Shown: one piece after another, positions 7,631 through 16,702 of the stretch
Position numbering within the stretch: the first letter of the stretch is position 1
Layout: the number at the start of each line of letters is the position of its first letter
Assembly (NCBI RefSeq): GCF_004341105.1
Contig: NZ_SLZK01000005.1
Location: 422,980-486,979, forward strand
Reading direction: 5' to 3'
DNA: 64,000 nucleotides
Source: Rhizobium sp. BK418
GTDB taxonomy: Bacteria > Pseudomonadota > Alphaproteobacteria > Rhizobiales > Rhizobiaceae
The notes under the pieces: model-generated
The model's database searches: none
The model's input: only the letters and a program-made list of their open reading frames with translations
Told to the model about the DNA's origin: nothing
Program-made: the position numbers and the translations under genes

Positions 7631-8738
7631 CGTAGCGGACTTCGCCCTCAAGGCAGTCAGTTTCGACGCATTGGAAGGCTGGGGGAGTGACGATCCCTCC
7701 GTTCTTTTTGAAGTCATGGCCTCCTGTCGCCGGCATATTTCCGAGACGAAACCTTATCGTACCGGGTCGCTGGGCCTGACGTCAGCCGACCTCCTTCCAT
7801 TGCTGGAAGCGGCGGAAAAGTTTCGTCCGTCGTCGGCCGAGGCGGCGCGGCTCTTCTTCGAGAGTCATTGCCAAGCCTTCCGGATCGTCCGAAGAGATGG
7901 CGGGAGCGGGTTTGTCACCGCATTCTACGAACCGGAAATCGACGTTGCCGACAGACCGGATGAGGACTTTCGCTTTCCGATCTACCGTCGTCCCGACGAT
8001 CTGATCGATCTTGACGATCAAAACCGTCCAGCAGACCTGGAACGTTCCTATGCTTTCGGACGCCTTGGTGATGGTCTGATCGACGCCTACCCCGATCGCC
8101 GTGCCATCGACCAAGGCTGTCTCGAAGGTCGCGGTCTCGAAATTGCTTGGGCGAGATCGAAAGTCGATCTCTTTTTCGTGCATGTGCAGGGCGCGGCTCG
8201 TCTGCGTTACGCCGATGGCAGAATCGGCCGCATCACCTATGCTGCGAAAGCGGGTCATCCCTTTTCGGCGATCGGCAAGTTGCTGATCGATCGCGGTGAG
8301 ATCGACCGTGCGGCTGTTTCCATGCAGTCCATCCGCGCTTGGCTTGCTGCCCATCCCGACAAGGTCGACGAAGTCCTTTGGCATAACCGATCCTATATTT
8401 TCTTCCGCGAAGCTGCGGTGGAGGATCCGAGTGCCGGGCCGATCGCTGCGGCAAAAGTACCGCTGCTTGCCGGACGTTCGCTTGCCGTTGACCGCCTGAT
8501 CCACACTTTTGGCTTTCCGTTCTTCATCCGCTCCGAAAGGCTGACTCATCTTGATGGTGGCAAGCCGTTTCAGCGATTGATGCTCGCGCTTGACACCGGT
8601 TCGGCAATTGTCGGGCCGGCGCGCGGCGATATTTTCACCGGGTCGGGCCATGCTGCCGGTGAATTGGCGGGGACTGTGCGCAACGATGCGGACTTCGCAA
8701 TTCTCATTCCGAATGCGGCCGCGACGAGGTTCGGCTGA
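7623..8738 (+). CDS. mltA: MltA family lytic murein transglycosylase
   Basis: A 371-residue MltA homolog. The central barrel shows GFVTAFYEPEID and the C-terminal 3D domain shows LDTGSAIVGPARGDIFTG and GTVRNDADFAILIPN, including the conserved aspartates. Such enzymes cleave peptidoglycan glycan strands with 1,6-anhydro product formation. ATG 7623 overlaps the previous gene by eight bases. Oddly, neither this start nor the in-frame sequence upstream encodes a hydrophobic signal peptide or lipobox, so the route to the periplasm is unclear. The next gene starts on the last base of its stop codon. Confidence 0.85.
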   Translation: MSDVADFALKAVSFDALEGWGSDDPSVLFEVMASCRRHISETKPYRTGSLGLTSADLLPLLEAAEKFRPSSAEAARLFFESHCQAFRIVRRDGGSGFVTAFYEPEIDVADRPDEDFRFPIYRRPDDLIDLDDQNRPADLERSYAFGRLGDGLIDAYPDRRAIDQGCLEGRGLEIAWARSKVDLFFVHVQGAARLRYADGRIGRITYAAKAGHPFSAIGKLLIDRGEIDRAAVSMQSIRAWLAAHPDKVDEVLWHNRSYIFFREAAVEDPSAGPIAAAKVPLLAGRSLAVDRLIHTFGFPFFIRSERLTHLDGGKPFQRLMLALDTGSAIVGPARGDIFTGSGHAAGELAGTVRNDADFAILIPNAAATRFG

Positions 8739-9307
8739 TGGCGAAGGACCGCAAGCTCAGTTCGGACGAGAGAATCCTATGGGGCAGGGTGGCTCGCAGT
8801 ACGCGGCCGATGCCCGGCAAGACAGATGAACTGACTGCGCTCGATACATTTCTGGTCGAGGCCGAGGCGGCGGCTGAGCGGGAGAAGGTCGAAAAGCAGA
8901 AGGCGATATCACCTCTTTCGCAGCAGTCCGTAGTGCCGACTCCGGCAAAACAGCCGTCGGGCATCCACCATCCGCTGGAGCGACCGGTCAAGCGCAAGAT
9001 TGCCAAAGGGAAGTTGGCGCTCGAAGCGCGCGTTGATCTCCACGGAATGGTCCAGAGCGAGGCACACTCCTTCCTGCTTGATTTCCTGGTTCGCGCCCAT
9101 GAGCGCGGCATGCGGCATGTTCTGGTCATCACCGGCAAAGGCAGCTCCATGGGCAGCGAAGGCGTCTTGAAACGCGCCGTGCCGCTCTGGTTCTCCAAGC
9201 CGGAATTCCGCTTTCTGATATCGTCCTATGAGCCTGCGGCCCAGCATCATGGCGGCGAGGGAGCGCTCTATATCCGCCTCTCGCGCCGCGCCGGGGAAAA
9301 GTCGTGA
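8738..9307 (+). CDS. Smr-domain (DUF188/Smr nuclease-like) protein
   Basis: A 189-residue protein with a charged, low-complexity N-terminal half and a C-terminal Smr domain beginning ARVDLHGMVQSEAHSFL (about residue 95), followed by HVLVITGKGS and HHGGEGALYIRL. The LDLHG-like and TGKG motifs are the family signature; Smr domains (as in MutS2) can nick DNA or RNA. Its start shares a base with the mltA stop (TGATG) and its stop overlaps the GTG of the next gene, so the unit is translationally coupled. Biological role in rhizobia is not known. Confidence 0.85.
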   Translation: MAKDRKLSSDERILWGRVARSTRPMPGKTDELTALDTFLVEAEAAAEREKVEKQKAISPLSQQSVVPTPAKQPSGIHHPLERPVKRKIAKGKLALEARVDLHGMVQSEAHSFLLDFLVRAHERGMRHVLVITGKGSSMGSEGVLKRAVPLWFSKPEFRFLISSYEPAAQHHGGEGALYIRLSRRAGEKS

Positions 9308-9681
9308 CCCCGTTTGCTGAAGCAGTCCGCAAGCTACGCGCCCGGAAGGGCGTGACGCAAAAGCAGATGGCTGCGGCCCTGAATGTGTCGCCCGCCTATC
9401 TCTCTGCGCTCGAGCATGGGAAACGCGGCGTGCCGAGCTTCGATCTCCTGCAGCGTATCGCTGGCTACTTCAACATCATCTGGGACGAGGCGGAAGAACT
9501 CTTCCTCATTGCCGGCTCGTCCGACCCACGTGTGGTCGTCGATACCTCGGGCCTGCCGTCTGAACACACAGAATTTGCCAATCGTCTGGCCAAGCGCATC
9601 CGCAGCCTTGACAGCGCAGATATCGCCCAGTTATCCGCGCTTCTTGAAAATGGCGGCAAAGGGGACGGAAAAGCGTCATAA
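9304..9681 (+). CDS. XRE-family helix-turn-helix transcriptional regulator
   Basis: A 125-residue protein. Residues 5-60 form a Cro/C1-type HTH: VRKLRARKGVTQKQMAAALN then VSPAYLSALEHGKRGVPS. The remaining half (DEAEELFLIAGSSDPRVV onward) is the conserved tail of small chromosomal XRE regulators. The GTG start overlaps the preceding stop. It sits last in the Tim44-mltA-Smr run and 134 bases before gyrB. Target genes are unknown; regulation of gyrB or of its own operon is possible but not shown. Confidence 0.85.
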   Translation: MTPFAEAVRKLRARKGVTQKQMAAALNVSPAYLSALEHGKRGVPSFDLLQRIAGYFNIIWDEAEELFLIAGSSDPRVVVDTSGLPSEHTEFANRLAKRIRSLDSADIAQLSALLENGGKGDGKAS

Positions 9682-9814
9682 TCCCCTGTTTTATGCCTTG
9701 TTTTGGGGCCTTGCCATTGGGAACTCGCTGCAAAAAACCTATATTCGACATTGAAAAAGCCGGTGATTCGCAAGGCGCGCCGTTGCTGACTACAACAGGG
9801 AAAATCTCGACAGA

Positions 9815-12250
9815 ATGACCGATGCACCCGCGACGGAAAACGGCGTAAACACCGAATATGGCGCAGACTCCATCAAGGTCCTGAAGGGCCTTGATGCCGT
9901 GCGCAAGCGCCCCGGCATGTATATCGGCGATACCGACGACGGCTCGGGCCTTCACCACATGGTCTACGAAGTCGTCGACAACGCGATCGATGAAGCGCTG
10001 GCCGGCCACGCCGATCTCGTTACCGTTTCGCTCAATCCGGACGGCTCTGTAACCGTTACGGATAACGGCCGCGGCATTCCGACAGCTATCCATAGCGGTG
10101 AAGGCGTGTCGGCGGCCGAAGTCATCATGACCCAGCTGCATGCTGGCGGCAAGTTCGACCAGAACTCCTACAAGGTTTCAGGTGGTCTGCATGGCGTCGG
10201 CGTTTCGGTTGTCAACGCACTTTCGGTCTGGCTGAAGCTGAAGATCCGTCGTCACGGCAAGATCCATGAGATGAGCTTCACCCATGGAGTTGCGGATGCA
10301 CCGTTGAGGGTAACCGGTGAAGCCGGCGACGAGACAGGCACGGAAGTCAGCTTTATGCCGAGCTCTGGAACTTTCACCATGACGGAGTTCGACTATGGCA
10401 CGCTTGAGCACCGTCTGCGTGAACTGGCCTTCCTCAACTCCGGCGTCCGTATCCTGCTGACAGACAAGCGTCATTCCGACATCAAACAGGAAGAGATGAT
10501 GTATGACGGTGGCCTCGAGGCCTTCGTCTCCTATCTCGATCGCGCCAAGAAGCCGCTTGTTGAAAAGCCGGTCGCGATCCGCGGCGAGAAGGACGGTATC
10601 ACCGTCGAAGTGGCTATGTGGTGGAACGATAGCTACCATGAGAACGTGCTCTGCTTCACCAACAACATTCCCCAGCGCGATGGTGGCACGCACATGGCCG
10701 GTTTCCGCGCTGCGTTGACACGCCAGATCACCTCCTATGCCGATACCTCTGGCATCACCAAGAAGGAAAAGGTGACGCTCACTGGTGACGATTGCCGCGA
10801 AGGCCTGACCGCTGTTCTGTCGGTAAAGGTACCGGACCCGAAATTCTCGTCGCAGACCAAGGACAAGCTCGTTTCCTCCGAAGTGCGTCCGGTCGTCGAA
10901 AGCCTCGTCAATGAAGCGCTGAGCACTTGGCTCGAAGAACATCCCGCTGAAGCCAAGGTTCTTGTCGGCAAGGTGGTGGAAGCTGCTGCCGCCCGCGAAG
11001 CCGCCCGCAAGGCGCGCGAACTGACGCGTCGCAAAGGCGCACTTGATATCGCTTCGCTGCCCGGCAAGCTCGCCGACTGCTCCGAGCGCGATCCGGCCAA
11101 ATCCGAAGTCTTCCTCGTTGAGGGTGATTCGGCAGGCGGCTCGGCCAAGCAGGGGCGCTCGCGCGAAAATCAGGCAATCCTGCCGCTGCGCGGCAAGATT
11201 CTGAATGTCGAGCGCGCCCGTTTCGACAAGATGCTGTCGAGCCAAGAAATCGGCACACTGATCACGGCACTCGGCACCGGCATCGGCAAGGATGAGTTCA
11301 ACGCCGAAAAGCTGCGCTATCACAAGATCATCATCATGACGGACGCCGACGTCGACGGCGCCCATATTCGCACGCTGCTGCTTACCTTCTTCTTCCGCCA
11401 GATGCCCGAGCTGATCGAGCGCGGCCATCTCTATATCGCACAGCCGCCACTTTATAAGGTTTCACGCGGCAAGTCGGTGCAGTACGTCAAGAATGAAAAA
11501 GCGCTGGAAGATTATCTGATCGGCCAAGGTCTGGAAGATGCGGCGCTGAAGCTTTCGAGCGGCGAAGTCCGCGTCGGACAGGATCTGAATGAGGTCATTC
11601 ACGATGCCCTGCGTCTGCGCGCCTTGCTCGATAACCTGCATTCGCGCTACAATCGTGCCGTCGTCGAACAAGCGGCTATCGCCGGTGCCCTCAATGCCGA
11701 ACTCGTCAGCAATGCGGATCGTGCCCAGGAACTGGCGAATGAAGTCGCCAAGCGACTCGATATTATCGCCGAGGAAACAGAACGCGGCTGGGAAGGCAAC
11801 CTCACCAGCGAGGGCGGTATACGCTTGGAACGCATGGTTCGCGGCGTCAAGGAAGTCATCGTGCTCGACATGGCGCTGATCGGTTCCCAAGATGCCCGCC
11901 TTATCGACCAGCTCACACCGCGTCTGAAGGAAATCTACCAGACGCCACCGGCATTGAGCCGACGCGACGGCGAGGTTGAAATTTCCGGCCCGCGCGCGCT
12001 TCTCGATGCTATTTTCGCCAGCGGCCGCAAGGGCCTGACCATGCAGCGCTACAAGGGTCTCGGTGAAATGAATGCCGAACAGCTCTGGGAAACGACGCTC
12101 GATCCGAACGTCCGCTCGCTGTTGCAGGTCAAGGTCAGCGATGCGACTGATGCCGACGGCCTTTTTGCCCGCCTGATGGGCGATGAAGTCGAGCCGCGCC
12201 GCGAATTCATCCAGGACAACGCACTGAGCGTCGCAAACCTTGATATCTGA
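9815..12250 (+). CDS. gyrB: DNA gyrase subunit B
   Basis: An 811-residue GyrB, the ATPase subunit of type IIA topoisomerase that introduces negative supercoils. GHKL ATPase motifs are VVDNAIDEALAG, DNGRGIP and GGLHGVGVSVVNALS; the TOPRIM motifs are EGDSAGGSAKQGR and DADVDGAHIRTLL; the C-terminus has QRYKGLGEMNAEQLWETT. Length is typical, with no intein or large insertion. It stands about 8 kb from the predicted oriC and is transcribed in the direction of replication. A hairpin terminator follows. Confidence 0.98.
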   Translation: MTDAPATENGVNTEYGADSIKVLKGLDAVRKRPGMYIGDTDDGSGLHHMVYEVVDNAIDEALAGHADLVTVSLNPDGSVTVTDNGRGIPTAIHSGEGVSAAEVIMTQLHAGGKFDQNSYKVSGGLHGVGVSVVNALSVWLKLKIRRHGKIHEMSFTHGVADAPLRVTGEAGDETGTEVSFMPSSGTFTMTEFDYGTLEHRLRELAFLNSGVRILLTDKRHSDIKQEEMMYDGGLEAFVSYLDRAKKPLVEKPVAIRGEKDGITVEVAMWWNDSYHENVLCFTNNIPQRDGGTHMAGFRAALTRQITSYADTSGITKKEKVTLTGDDCREGLTAVLSVKVPDPKFSSQTKDKLVSSEVRPVVESLVNEALSTWLEEHPAEAKVLVGKVVEAAAAREAARKARELTRRKGALDIASLPGKLADCSERDPAKSEVFLVEGDSAGGSAKQGRSRENQAILPLRGKILNVERARFDKMLSSQEIGTLITALGTGIGKDEFNAEKLRYHKIIIMTDADVDGAHIRTLLLTFFFRQMPELIERGHLYIAQPPLYKVSRGKSVQYVKNEKALEDYLIGQGLEDAALKLSSGEVRVGQDLNEVIHDALRLRALLDNLHSRYNRAVVEQAAIAGALNAELVSNADRAQELANEVAKRLDIIAEETERGWEGNLTSEGGIRLERMVRGVKEVIVLDMALIGSQDARLIDQLTPRLKEIYQTPPALSRRDGEVEISGPRALLDAIFASGRKGLTMQRYKGLGEMNAEQLWETTLDPNVRSLLQVKVSDATDADGLFARLMGDEVEPRREFIQDNALSVANLDI

Positions 12251-12268
12251 CCGAAAACCGGTCACGAA

Positions 12269-12303
12269 AAGCCTCGCAGTCATCGGGCTAGCGGGGCTTT
12301 TTA
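12269..12303 (+). terminator. Terminator of gyrB
   Basis: AAGCCTCGC pairs with GCGGGGCTT (one G-U pair) across a 13-base loop and is followed by TTTTTATT, a classic intrinsic terminator 18 bases after the gyrB stop. The nitroreductase gene ends just to its right on the other strand. Confidence 0.8.
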
Positions 12304-12310
12304 TTCGTGA

Positions 12311-12907
12311 TCAATCCTTGCCGACGAAGCGACCGTTGAAGGCGACTTCAGAGAGTGGCTTGCGCTGGCTCGGAAATTCACGCTCCCGATTCCGTTCGGA
12401 GAGAGTGCTCTTGTCGGCAATGCGTCCGACGGCAATACCAGCTTCGACGCGATAACCATCTGGCACTTCGAGCTTTTCTTTGATTTCATCATGTTTGATG
12501 CCGCCCATGCCATGGGCATAGAAGCCAGAAATGCGAGCCTGGATGGCAAGATGGCCCCAAGCGGCGCCGGCATCAAAAGAGTGCGTATAGCTTGGGCGTC
12601 CCTCGCTGCGAGCGCCGGTGAAGCTGCGCGAGACCACGAAGATCAATGCCGAAGCGTTCTTCGCCCATTCCTGGTTGGATTCGACGAGCAGGCTCACGAA
12701 TTCTTCCCAATGCTTCGAGCCTTTCAATGCGTAGAGGAACCGCCACGGCTGCATGTTTGCCGATGATGGCGCCCAGTGCGCAGCGTCGAGCAGCGTCAGA
12801 AGCTGGGCTTCTTCGATGATCTCGCCGGTAAAGGCGCGAGGCGACCAGCGGTCGAGAAACATCGGATCGATTGCATATTCGGATTCGCGGCTATTGGCTT
12901 TCGTCAT
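12311..12907 (-). CDS. Nitroreductase family flavoprotein
   Basis: A 198-residue nitroreductase-like FMN enzyme. The N-terminal RWSPRAFTGEII and HWAPSSANMQPWRFLY are the FMN-binding signatures; ISGFYAHGMGGI lies near residue 130. Family members reduce nitroaromatics, quinones or enoate substrates with NAD(P)H; the physiological substrate here is unknown. It is convergent with gyrB and stands alone, with a 191-base gap upstream that holds a 7-bp hairpin (12977-12993) and no recognised gene. Confidence 0.85.
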   Translation of the reverse strand: MTKANSRESEYAIDPMFLDRWSPRAFTGEIIEEAQLLTLLDAAHWAPSSANMQPWRFLYALKGSKHWEEFVSLLVESNQEWAKNASALIFVVSRSFTGARSEGRPSYTHSFDAGAAWGHLAIQARISGFYAHGMGGIKHDEIKEKLEVPDGYRVEAGIAVGRIADKSTLSERNREREFPSQRKPLSEVAFNGRFVGKD

Positions 12908-13098
12908 GCTGGCTTCCGGGAGTTGGCGATGGATGGGATTCCATTGCAGAGATTACTTTAGTGATATTTCCGCACCCGCTTGCTTGGCAAGCGCAGTTTG
13001 ATTGCAGCCGGTGCACGATCTGTTTCCAGAAACTGGCCTTACGCGCGCGAAGAACTCCCGGTAAAGCGGCGTAAATACGATCGATCAGGAGAAGCGGC

Positions 13099-14052
13099 AT
13101 GCTGGTGAGTGGCAAATGGACCGAGGATTGGCAGCCGGTCCAGGCAAAGGATGAGAAGGGTGGCTTCGTCCGTCAGATATCGAGCTTCCGCAACTGGGTG
13201 ACGCCTGACGGCAGTGCAGGCCCGACAGGTGAGGGCGGTTTTGCCGCGGAAGCCGGCCGCTACCATCTCTACGTCGCCTATATTTGCCCCTGGGCTTCGC
13301 GCACACTGATCGGCCGCAAGCTCAAAGGGCTGGAAGATATCATCTCGGTTTCGATTGTCGAACCGGCGCTCACCAAGCAGGGCTGGCGTTTTGGCGATTA
13401 TCCCGGCGCGACTGCAGATGAGGAGAACGGCGCCACCTACATGCACGAGATCTACACGAAGGCGGATGCCGATTTCACCGGACGAGCGACGGTCCCAGCT
13501 CTATGGGACAAGAAACGCGCGACAATCGTCAACAACGAATCGTCCGATATTCTGCGCATGCTGAACAGCGGTTTTGGCGATCTCGCCCGCGGCAACATCG
13601 ATCTTTATCCGGCCGCTCGGCGCAATGCGATTGATGTCTTCAACGAGCGCATCTATCCGTCACTGAACAATGGCGTTTACCGCACCGGCTTTGCGACGAC
13701 GCAGATTGCCTATGAGGAGGCCTTTGCCGAGGTCTTCGGCTGCCTGGACTGGATCGAACCGCAGCTCGAAGACCGCAAGTTCCTCTTCGCTGACCACCCG
13801 ACGGAGGCCGATATCCGCCTGTTCGTTACGCTCGTGCGTTTCGATGTCGCCTATCACGGGCTTTTCAAGTGCAACCTGCGGCGTCTGTCCGATTACCCCA
13901 ACCTCAAGGCCTTCTGCCGGCGGATGCTGGATTGGCCCGGCATTGCCGAGACCGTGAATTTCGATCACATCAAGCGCGGTTATTATTCGATCGAGAGCCT
14001 CAACCCCACGCGCATTGTCCCGGTTGGACCGCAACTCGCTGAAATTTTTTAA
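13099..14052 (+). CDS. Xi-class glutathione S-transferase (glutathionyl-hydroquinone reductase)
   Basis: A 317-residue protein with thioredoxin-like N-terminal and helical C-terminal GST domains. The redox motif CPWASR at about residues 63-68 (AYICPWASRTLIGRKLKGL) and the conserved NNESSDILRMLN and RIYPSLNNGVYRTGF segments identify the Xi class (YqjG/PcpF type), which reduces glutathionyl-hydroquinones to hydroquinones. ATG 13099 has AGGAGAAG six bases upstream. Monocistronic by spacing. A 181-base gap follows without a recognisable gene or clear terminator. Confidence 0.9.
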   Translation: MLVSGKWTEDWQPVQAKDEKGGFVRQISSFRNWVTPDGSAGPTGEGGFAAEAGRYHLYVAYICPWASRTLIGRKLKGLEDIISVSIVEPALTKQGWRFGDYPGATADEENGATYMHEIYTKADADFTGRATVPALWDKKRATIVNNESSDILRMLNSGFGDLARGNIDLYPAARRNAIDVFNERIYPSLNNGVYRTGFATTQIAYEEAFAEVFGCLDWIEPQLEDRKFLFADHPTEADIRLFVTLVRFDVAYHGLFKCNLRRLSDYPNLKAFCRRMLDWPGIAETVNFDHIKRGYYSIESLNPTRIVPVGPQLAEIF

Positions 14053-14233
14053 AGCAGCTCCGGCAAAGGTGCGCAGCGGTTTTGCGCGAATATAAAGCGC
14101 TGGAGCATTTTTGCGTTTTGAAGAAAAACAGAAATTCTCTGAGCAGGCGTACCGCTTCCTCGGAAAGGCATAATGACACCGATGAATAATTCGTTCATAG
14201 GTGGCGCACTCGCTTTCCATGAGGAGGATATTC

Positions 14234-15076
14234 ATGAAGCTGATGCGCGTTGGAGAAGCGGGCAGCGAAAAGCCGGCCCTGCTCGATGCCGATGGCAAGA
14301 TCCGTGACCTTTCTGCCCATGTCGCCGATATCGGCGGCGAGGCAATCACGCCGGCAGGCCTTGCAAAAATCGCAGCCCTCGATCCGAAGAGCCTGCCCGA
14401 ACTAGCCGCCGGCCGTATCGGCGCCTGCGTTGCCGGCACCGGCAAATTCATCTGCATCGGTTTGAACTATTCTGACCACGCAGCAGAAACCGGCGCCACC
14501 GTGCCGCCAGAGCCCGTCATCTTCATGAAGGCGACATCGGCGATTGTTGGTCCGAACGACAACGTCCAGATCCCGCGTGGTTCGGAGAAGACCGACTGGG
14601 AAGTCGAACTCGGTGTCGTCATCGGCAAGACCGCGAAATATGTTAGCGAAGCCGAAGCGCTGGATTATGTCGCCGGCTACTGCGTCTCCAACGACGTTTC
14701 CGAACGCGCCTTCCAGACCGAGCGTTCCGGCCAGTGGACCAAGGGCAAGTCCTGCGACACCTTCGGCCCGATCGGTCCGTGGCTCGTGACCAAGGACGAA
14801 GTTGTCAATCCGCAGAACCTTGGCATGTGGCTCAAGGTCAACGGCCAGACGATGCAGGACGGTTCCACCAAGACCATGGTCTACGGCGTCGCCTTCATCG
14901 TTTCTTATCTCAGTCAATTCATGTCCCTGCAGCCTGGCGATGTCATCTCGACCGGCACGCCTCCTGGCGTTGGGATGGGCATGAAGCCGCCGCGTTATCT
15001 GAAGGACGGCGACGTCGTCGAACTCGGCATCGAAGGGCTCGGCACTCAGAAGCAGCTCTTTGTAGCGGACCGTTAA
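14234..15076 (+). CDS. Fumarylacetoacetate hydrolase family protein
   Basis: A 280-residue FAH-superfamily enzyme. The C-terminal domain carries CIGLNYSDHAAETG, then VIFMKATSAIVGPND, a metal-binding DWEVELGVVIGK segment and the late VISTGTPPGVGMG. Relatives include 2-hydroxyhepta-2,4-diene-1,7-dioate isomerase, acylpyruvase and enzymes annotated as ureidoglycolate lyase; the substrate cannot be decided. ATG 14234 follows GAGGAGG at ideal spacing and is preferred to an upstream in-frame start. An intrinsic terminator follows 40 bases downstream. Confidence 0.85.
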   Translation: MKLMRVGEAGSEKPALLDADGKIRDLSAHVADIGGEAITPAGLAKIAALDPKSLPELAAGRIGACVAGTGKFICIGLNYSDHAAETGATVPPEPVIFMKATSAIVGPNDNVQIPRGSEKTDWEVELGVVIGKTAKYVSEAEALDYVAGYCVSNDVSERAFQTERSGQWTKGKSCDTFGPIGPWLVTKDEVVNPQNLGMWLKVNGQTMQDGSTKTMVYGVAFIVSYLSQFMSLQPGDVISTGTPPGVGMGMKPPRYLKDGDVVELGIEGLGTQKQLFVADR

Positions 15077-15118
15077 CGGCTTCTCCTACTGAAAAGCTTG
15101 AGCTTTATCCAACAAGGT

Positions 15119-15150
15119 AATGCCGGAGATCAATTTTCCGGCATTTTTCT
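15119..15150 (+). terminator. Terminator after the FAH-family gene
   Basis: AATGCCGGA and TCCGGCATT form a nine-base stem over a nine-base loop, followed by TTTTTC. Orientation fits the upstream plus-strand gene. Confidence 0.8.
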
Positions 15151-15283
15151 TTCAGACTGTAATGTTATGTTGCTGTGCAACAAAAACCTGCTAGCCTACG
15201 TTGATGTGCCAGCGTTAACGGAAAGAGTCCGGCGCCCTTCAATTGGCGTCGTCTTTGCGGGATAGAGAAAGGTGGCGCCCTTC

Positions 15284-16558
15284 ATGTTCTACCAGCTTTA
15301 TGAATTGAACCATGCAGCGCTGGCTCCCTTCCGCGCTGCAGCAGATATTATGCGTTTTGCCTATGCCAATCCGCTGAACCCCTTTTCGCAAACCCCGATG
15401 GGGCGCACCATTTCGGCCGGTCTCGAAATGTTCGAGCGCACCACGCGCCGTTATGGCAAGCCGGAATTCGGGCTCGACGAAACCCTCGTCGACGGCAGGA
15501 AGGTCGTTGTGCGCGAGGAAGTGGTTTGGGCGCGTTCCTTCTGCAATCTCCTGCACTTTTCCCGCGATGTCCCAGCCGGTCACAGTGGTGATCCGCGCAT
15601 TCTCATAGTAGCACCCATGTCCGGCCACTACGCGACCTTGCTGCGCGGCACCGTCGAGGCACTGCTGCCGAGCGCTGACATTTACATCACCGACTGGTTG
15701 GACGCGCGCATGGTGCCGATGACCGAAGGCACCTTCGACCTCTCGGATTACATCGATTACGTCGTCGAGATGCTGCATTTCCTCGGCCATGACACGCATG
15801 TTATCGCCGTCTGTCAGCCCTCCGTGCCGGTGTTGGCCGCTGCCGCCATCATGGAAGAGGCCAAGGATCCGCTTGCGCCGTCGTCCATGACCCTGATGGG
15901 CGGTCCGATCGACACCCGCATCAATCCGACGGCAGTCAACAAGCTTGCCAAGGAGCGGCCGCTCGAGTGGTTTGCCGATAATGTCATCATGAATGTCCCC
16001 TGGCCGCAGCCGGGTTTCATGCGGCCTGTCTATCCAGGCTTCCTGCAGCTTTCCGGCTTCATGTCGATGAACCTTGACCGGCACCTGATCGCCCACAAGG
16101 AATTCTTCATGCATCTCGTGAAGAACGATGGCGAGCCCGAAAAGCACCGTGATTTTTACGACGAATATCTCGCCGTCATGGACCTGACTGCGGAATTTTA
16201 TCTGCAGACCGTTGAACAGGTCTTCATGAAGCATGCGCTGCCGAAGGGTGAACTTATGCATCGCGGCAAGCGCGTCGACCCTTCGGCGATCCACAACGTC
16301 GCCTTGCTGACGGTCGAGGGCGAGAACGACGATATCTCGGGCGTCGGTCAGACACAGGCTGCACAGACCATCTGCGTAAATATCCCTAACGAGATGCGCA
16401 TGCATTACCTGCAGCCGGATGTCGGCCACTACGGCGTCTTCAACGGTTCCCGCTTCCGCCGCGAGATTGCGCCTCGTATCGTCTCCTTCACGCGACAGCA
16501 TTCCCGCGCGAAGAAGCCGCCGGTCCAGCGTGTCATCAAGGGCGGCAAATCAGCCTGA
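15284..16558 (+). CDS. phaZ: Intracellular polyhydroxybutyrate depolymerase
   Basis: A 424-residue PhaZ homolog of the intracellular, signal-peptide-free type, which hydrolyses stored PHB granules. The alpha/beta-hydrolase core shows ILIVAPMSGHYATLLRGT and VIAVCQPSVPVLAA, where the cysteine of the CQP motif (about residue 177) stands in the nucleophile position as in Ralstonia PhaZa1. Late DVGHYGVFNGSRFR supplies the likely catalytic histidine. ATG 15284 gives MFYQLYELNHAAL; a GTG 12 bases upstream is the alternative. Rhizobia accumulate PHB, so the role fits. Confidence 0.9.
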   Translation: MFYQLYELNHAALAPFRAAADIMRFAYANPLNPFSQTPMGRTISAGLEMFERTTRRYGKPEFGLDETLVDGRKVVVREEVVWARSFCNLLHFSRDVPAGHSGDPRILIVAPMSGHYATLLRGTVEALLPSADIYITDWLDARMVPMTEGTFDLSDYIDYVVEMLHFLGHDTHVIAVCQPSVPVLAAAAIMEEAKDPLAPSSMTLMGGPIDTRINPTAVNKLAKERPLEWFADNVIMNVPWPQPGFMRPVYPGFLQLSGFMSMNLDRHLIAHKEFFMHLVKNDGEPEKHRDFYDEYLAVMDLTAEFYLQTVEQVFMKHALPKGELMHRGKRVDPSAIHNVALLTVEGENDDISGVGQTQAAQTICVNIPNEMRMHYLQPDVGHYGVFNGSRFRREIAPRIVSFTRQHSRAKKPPVQRVIKGGKSA

Positions 16559-16656
16559 ATTAGGAAACGCTGATTTAATGCTGCCAACTCAAGACCTTGT
16601 CCGATTTAACCTGAAATCGTCTTGAAGGCCGGTTCACCGGTAACCATCTGCTTTTT

Positions 16657-16683
16657 CAGCACTCGGCATCGTGTCGGGTGCTG
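16657..16683. repeat. Inverted repeat upstream of the DUF2852 gene
   Basis: CAGCAC-T-CG pairs with CG-G-GTGCTG around a nine-base loop. It lies 20 bases before the next start codon, so it may be a leader hairpin or a phaZ terminator; no T-tract follows on the plus strand, while CTTTTT precedes it. Confidence 0.4.
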
Positions 16684-16702
16684 AACGCGAGGATACCGCA
16701 CG

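Noticed and set aside
12977..12993. Hairpin CGCTTGC-TTG-GCAAGCG as a terminator
   Set aside because: No T-tract on either strand and no gene end nearby.
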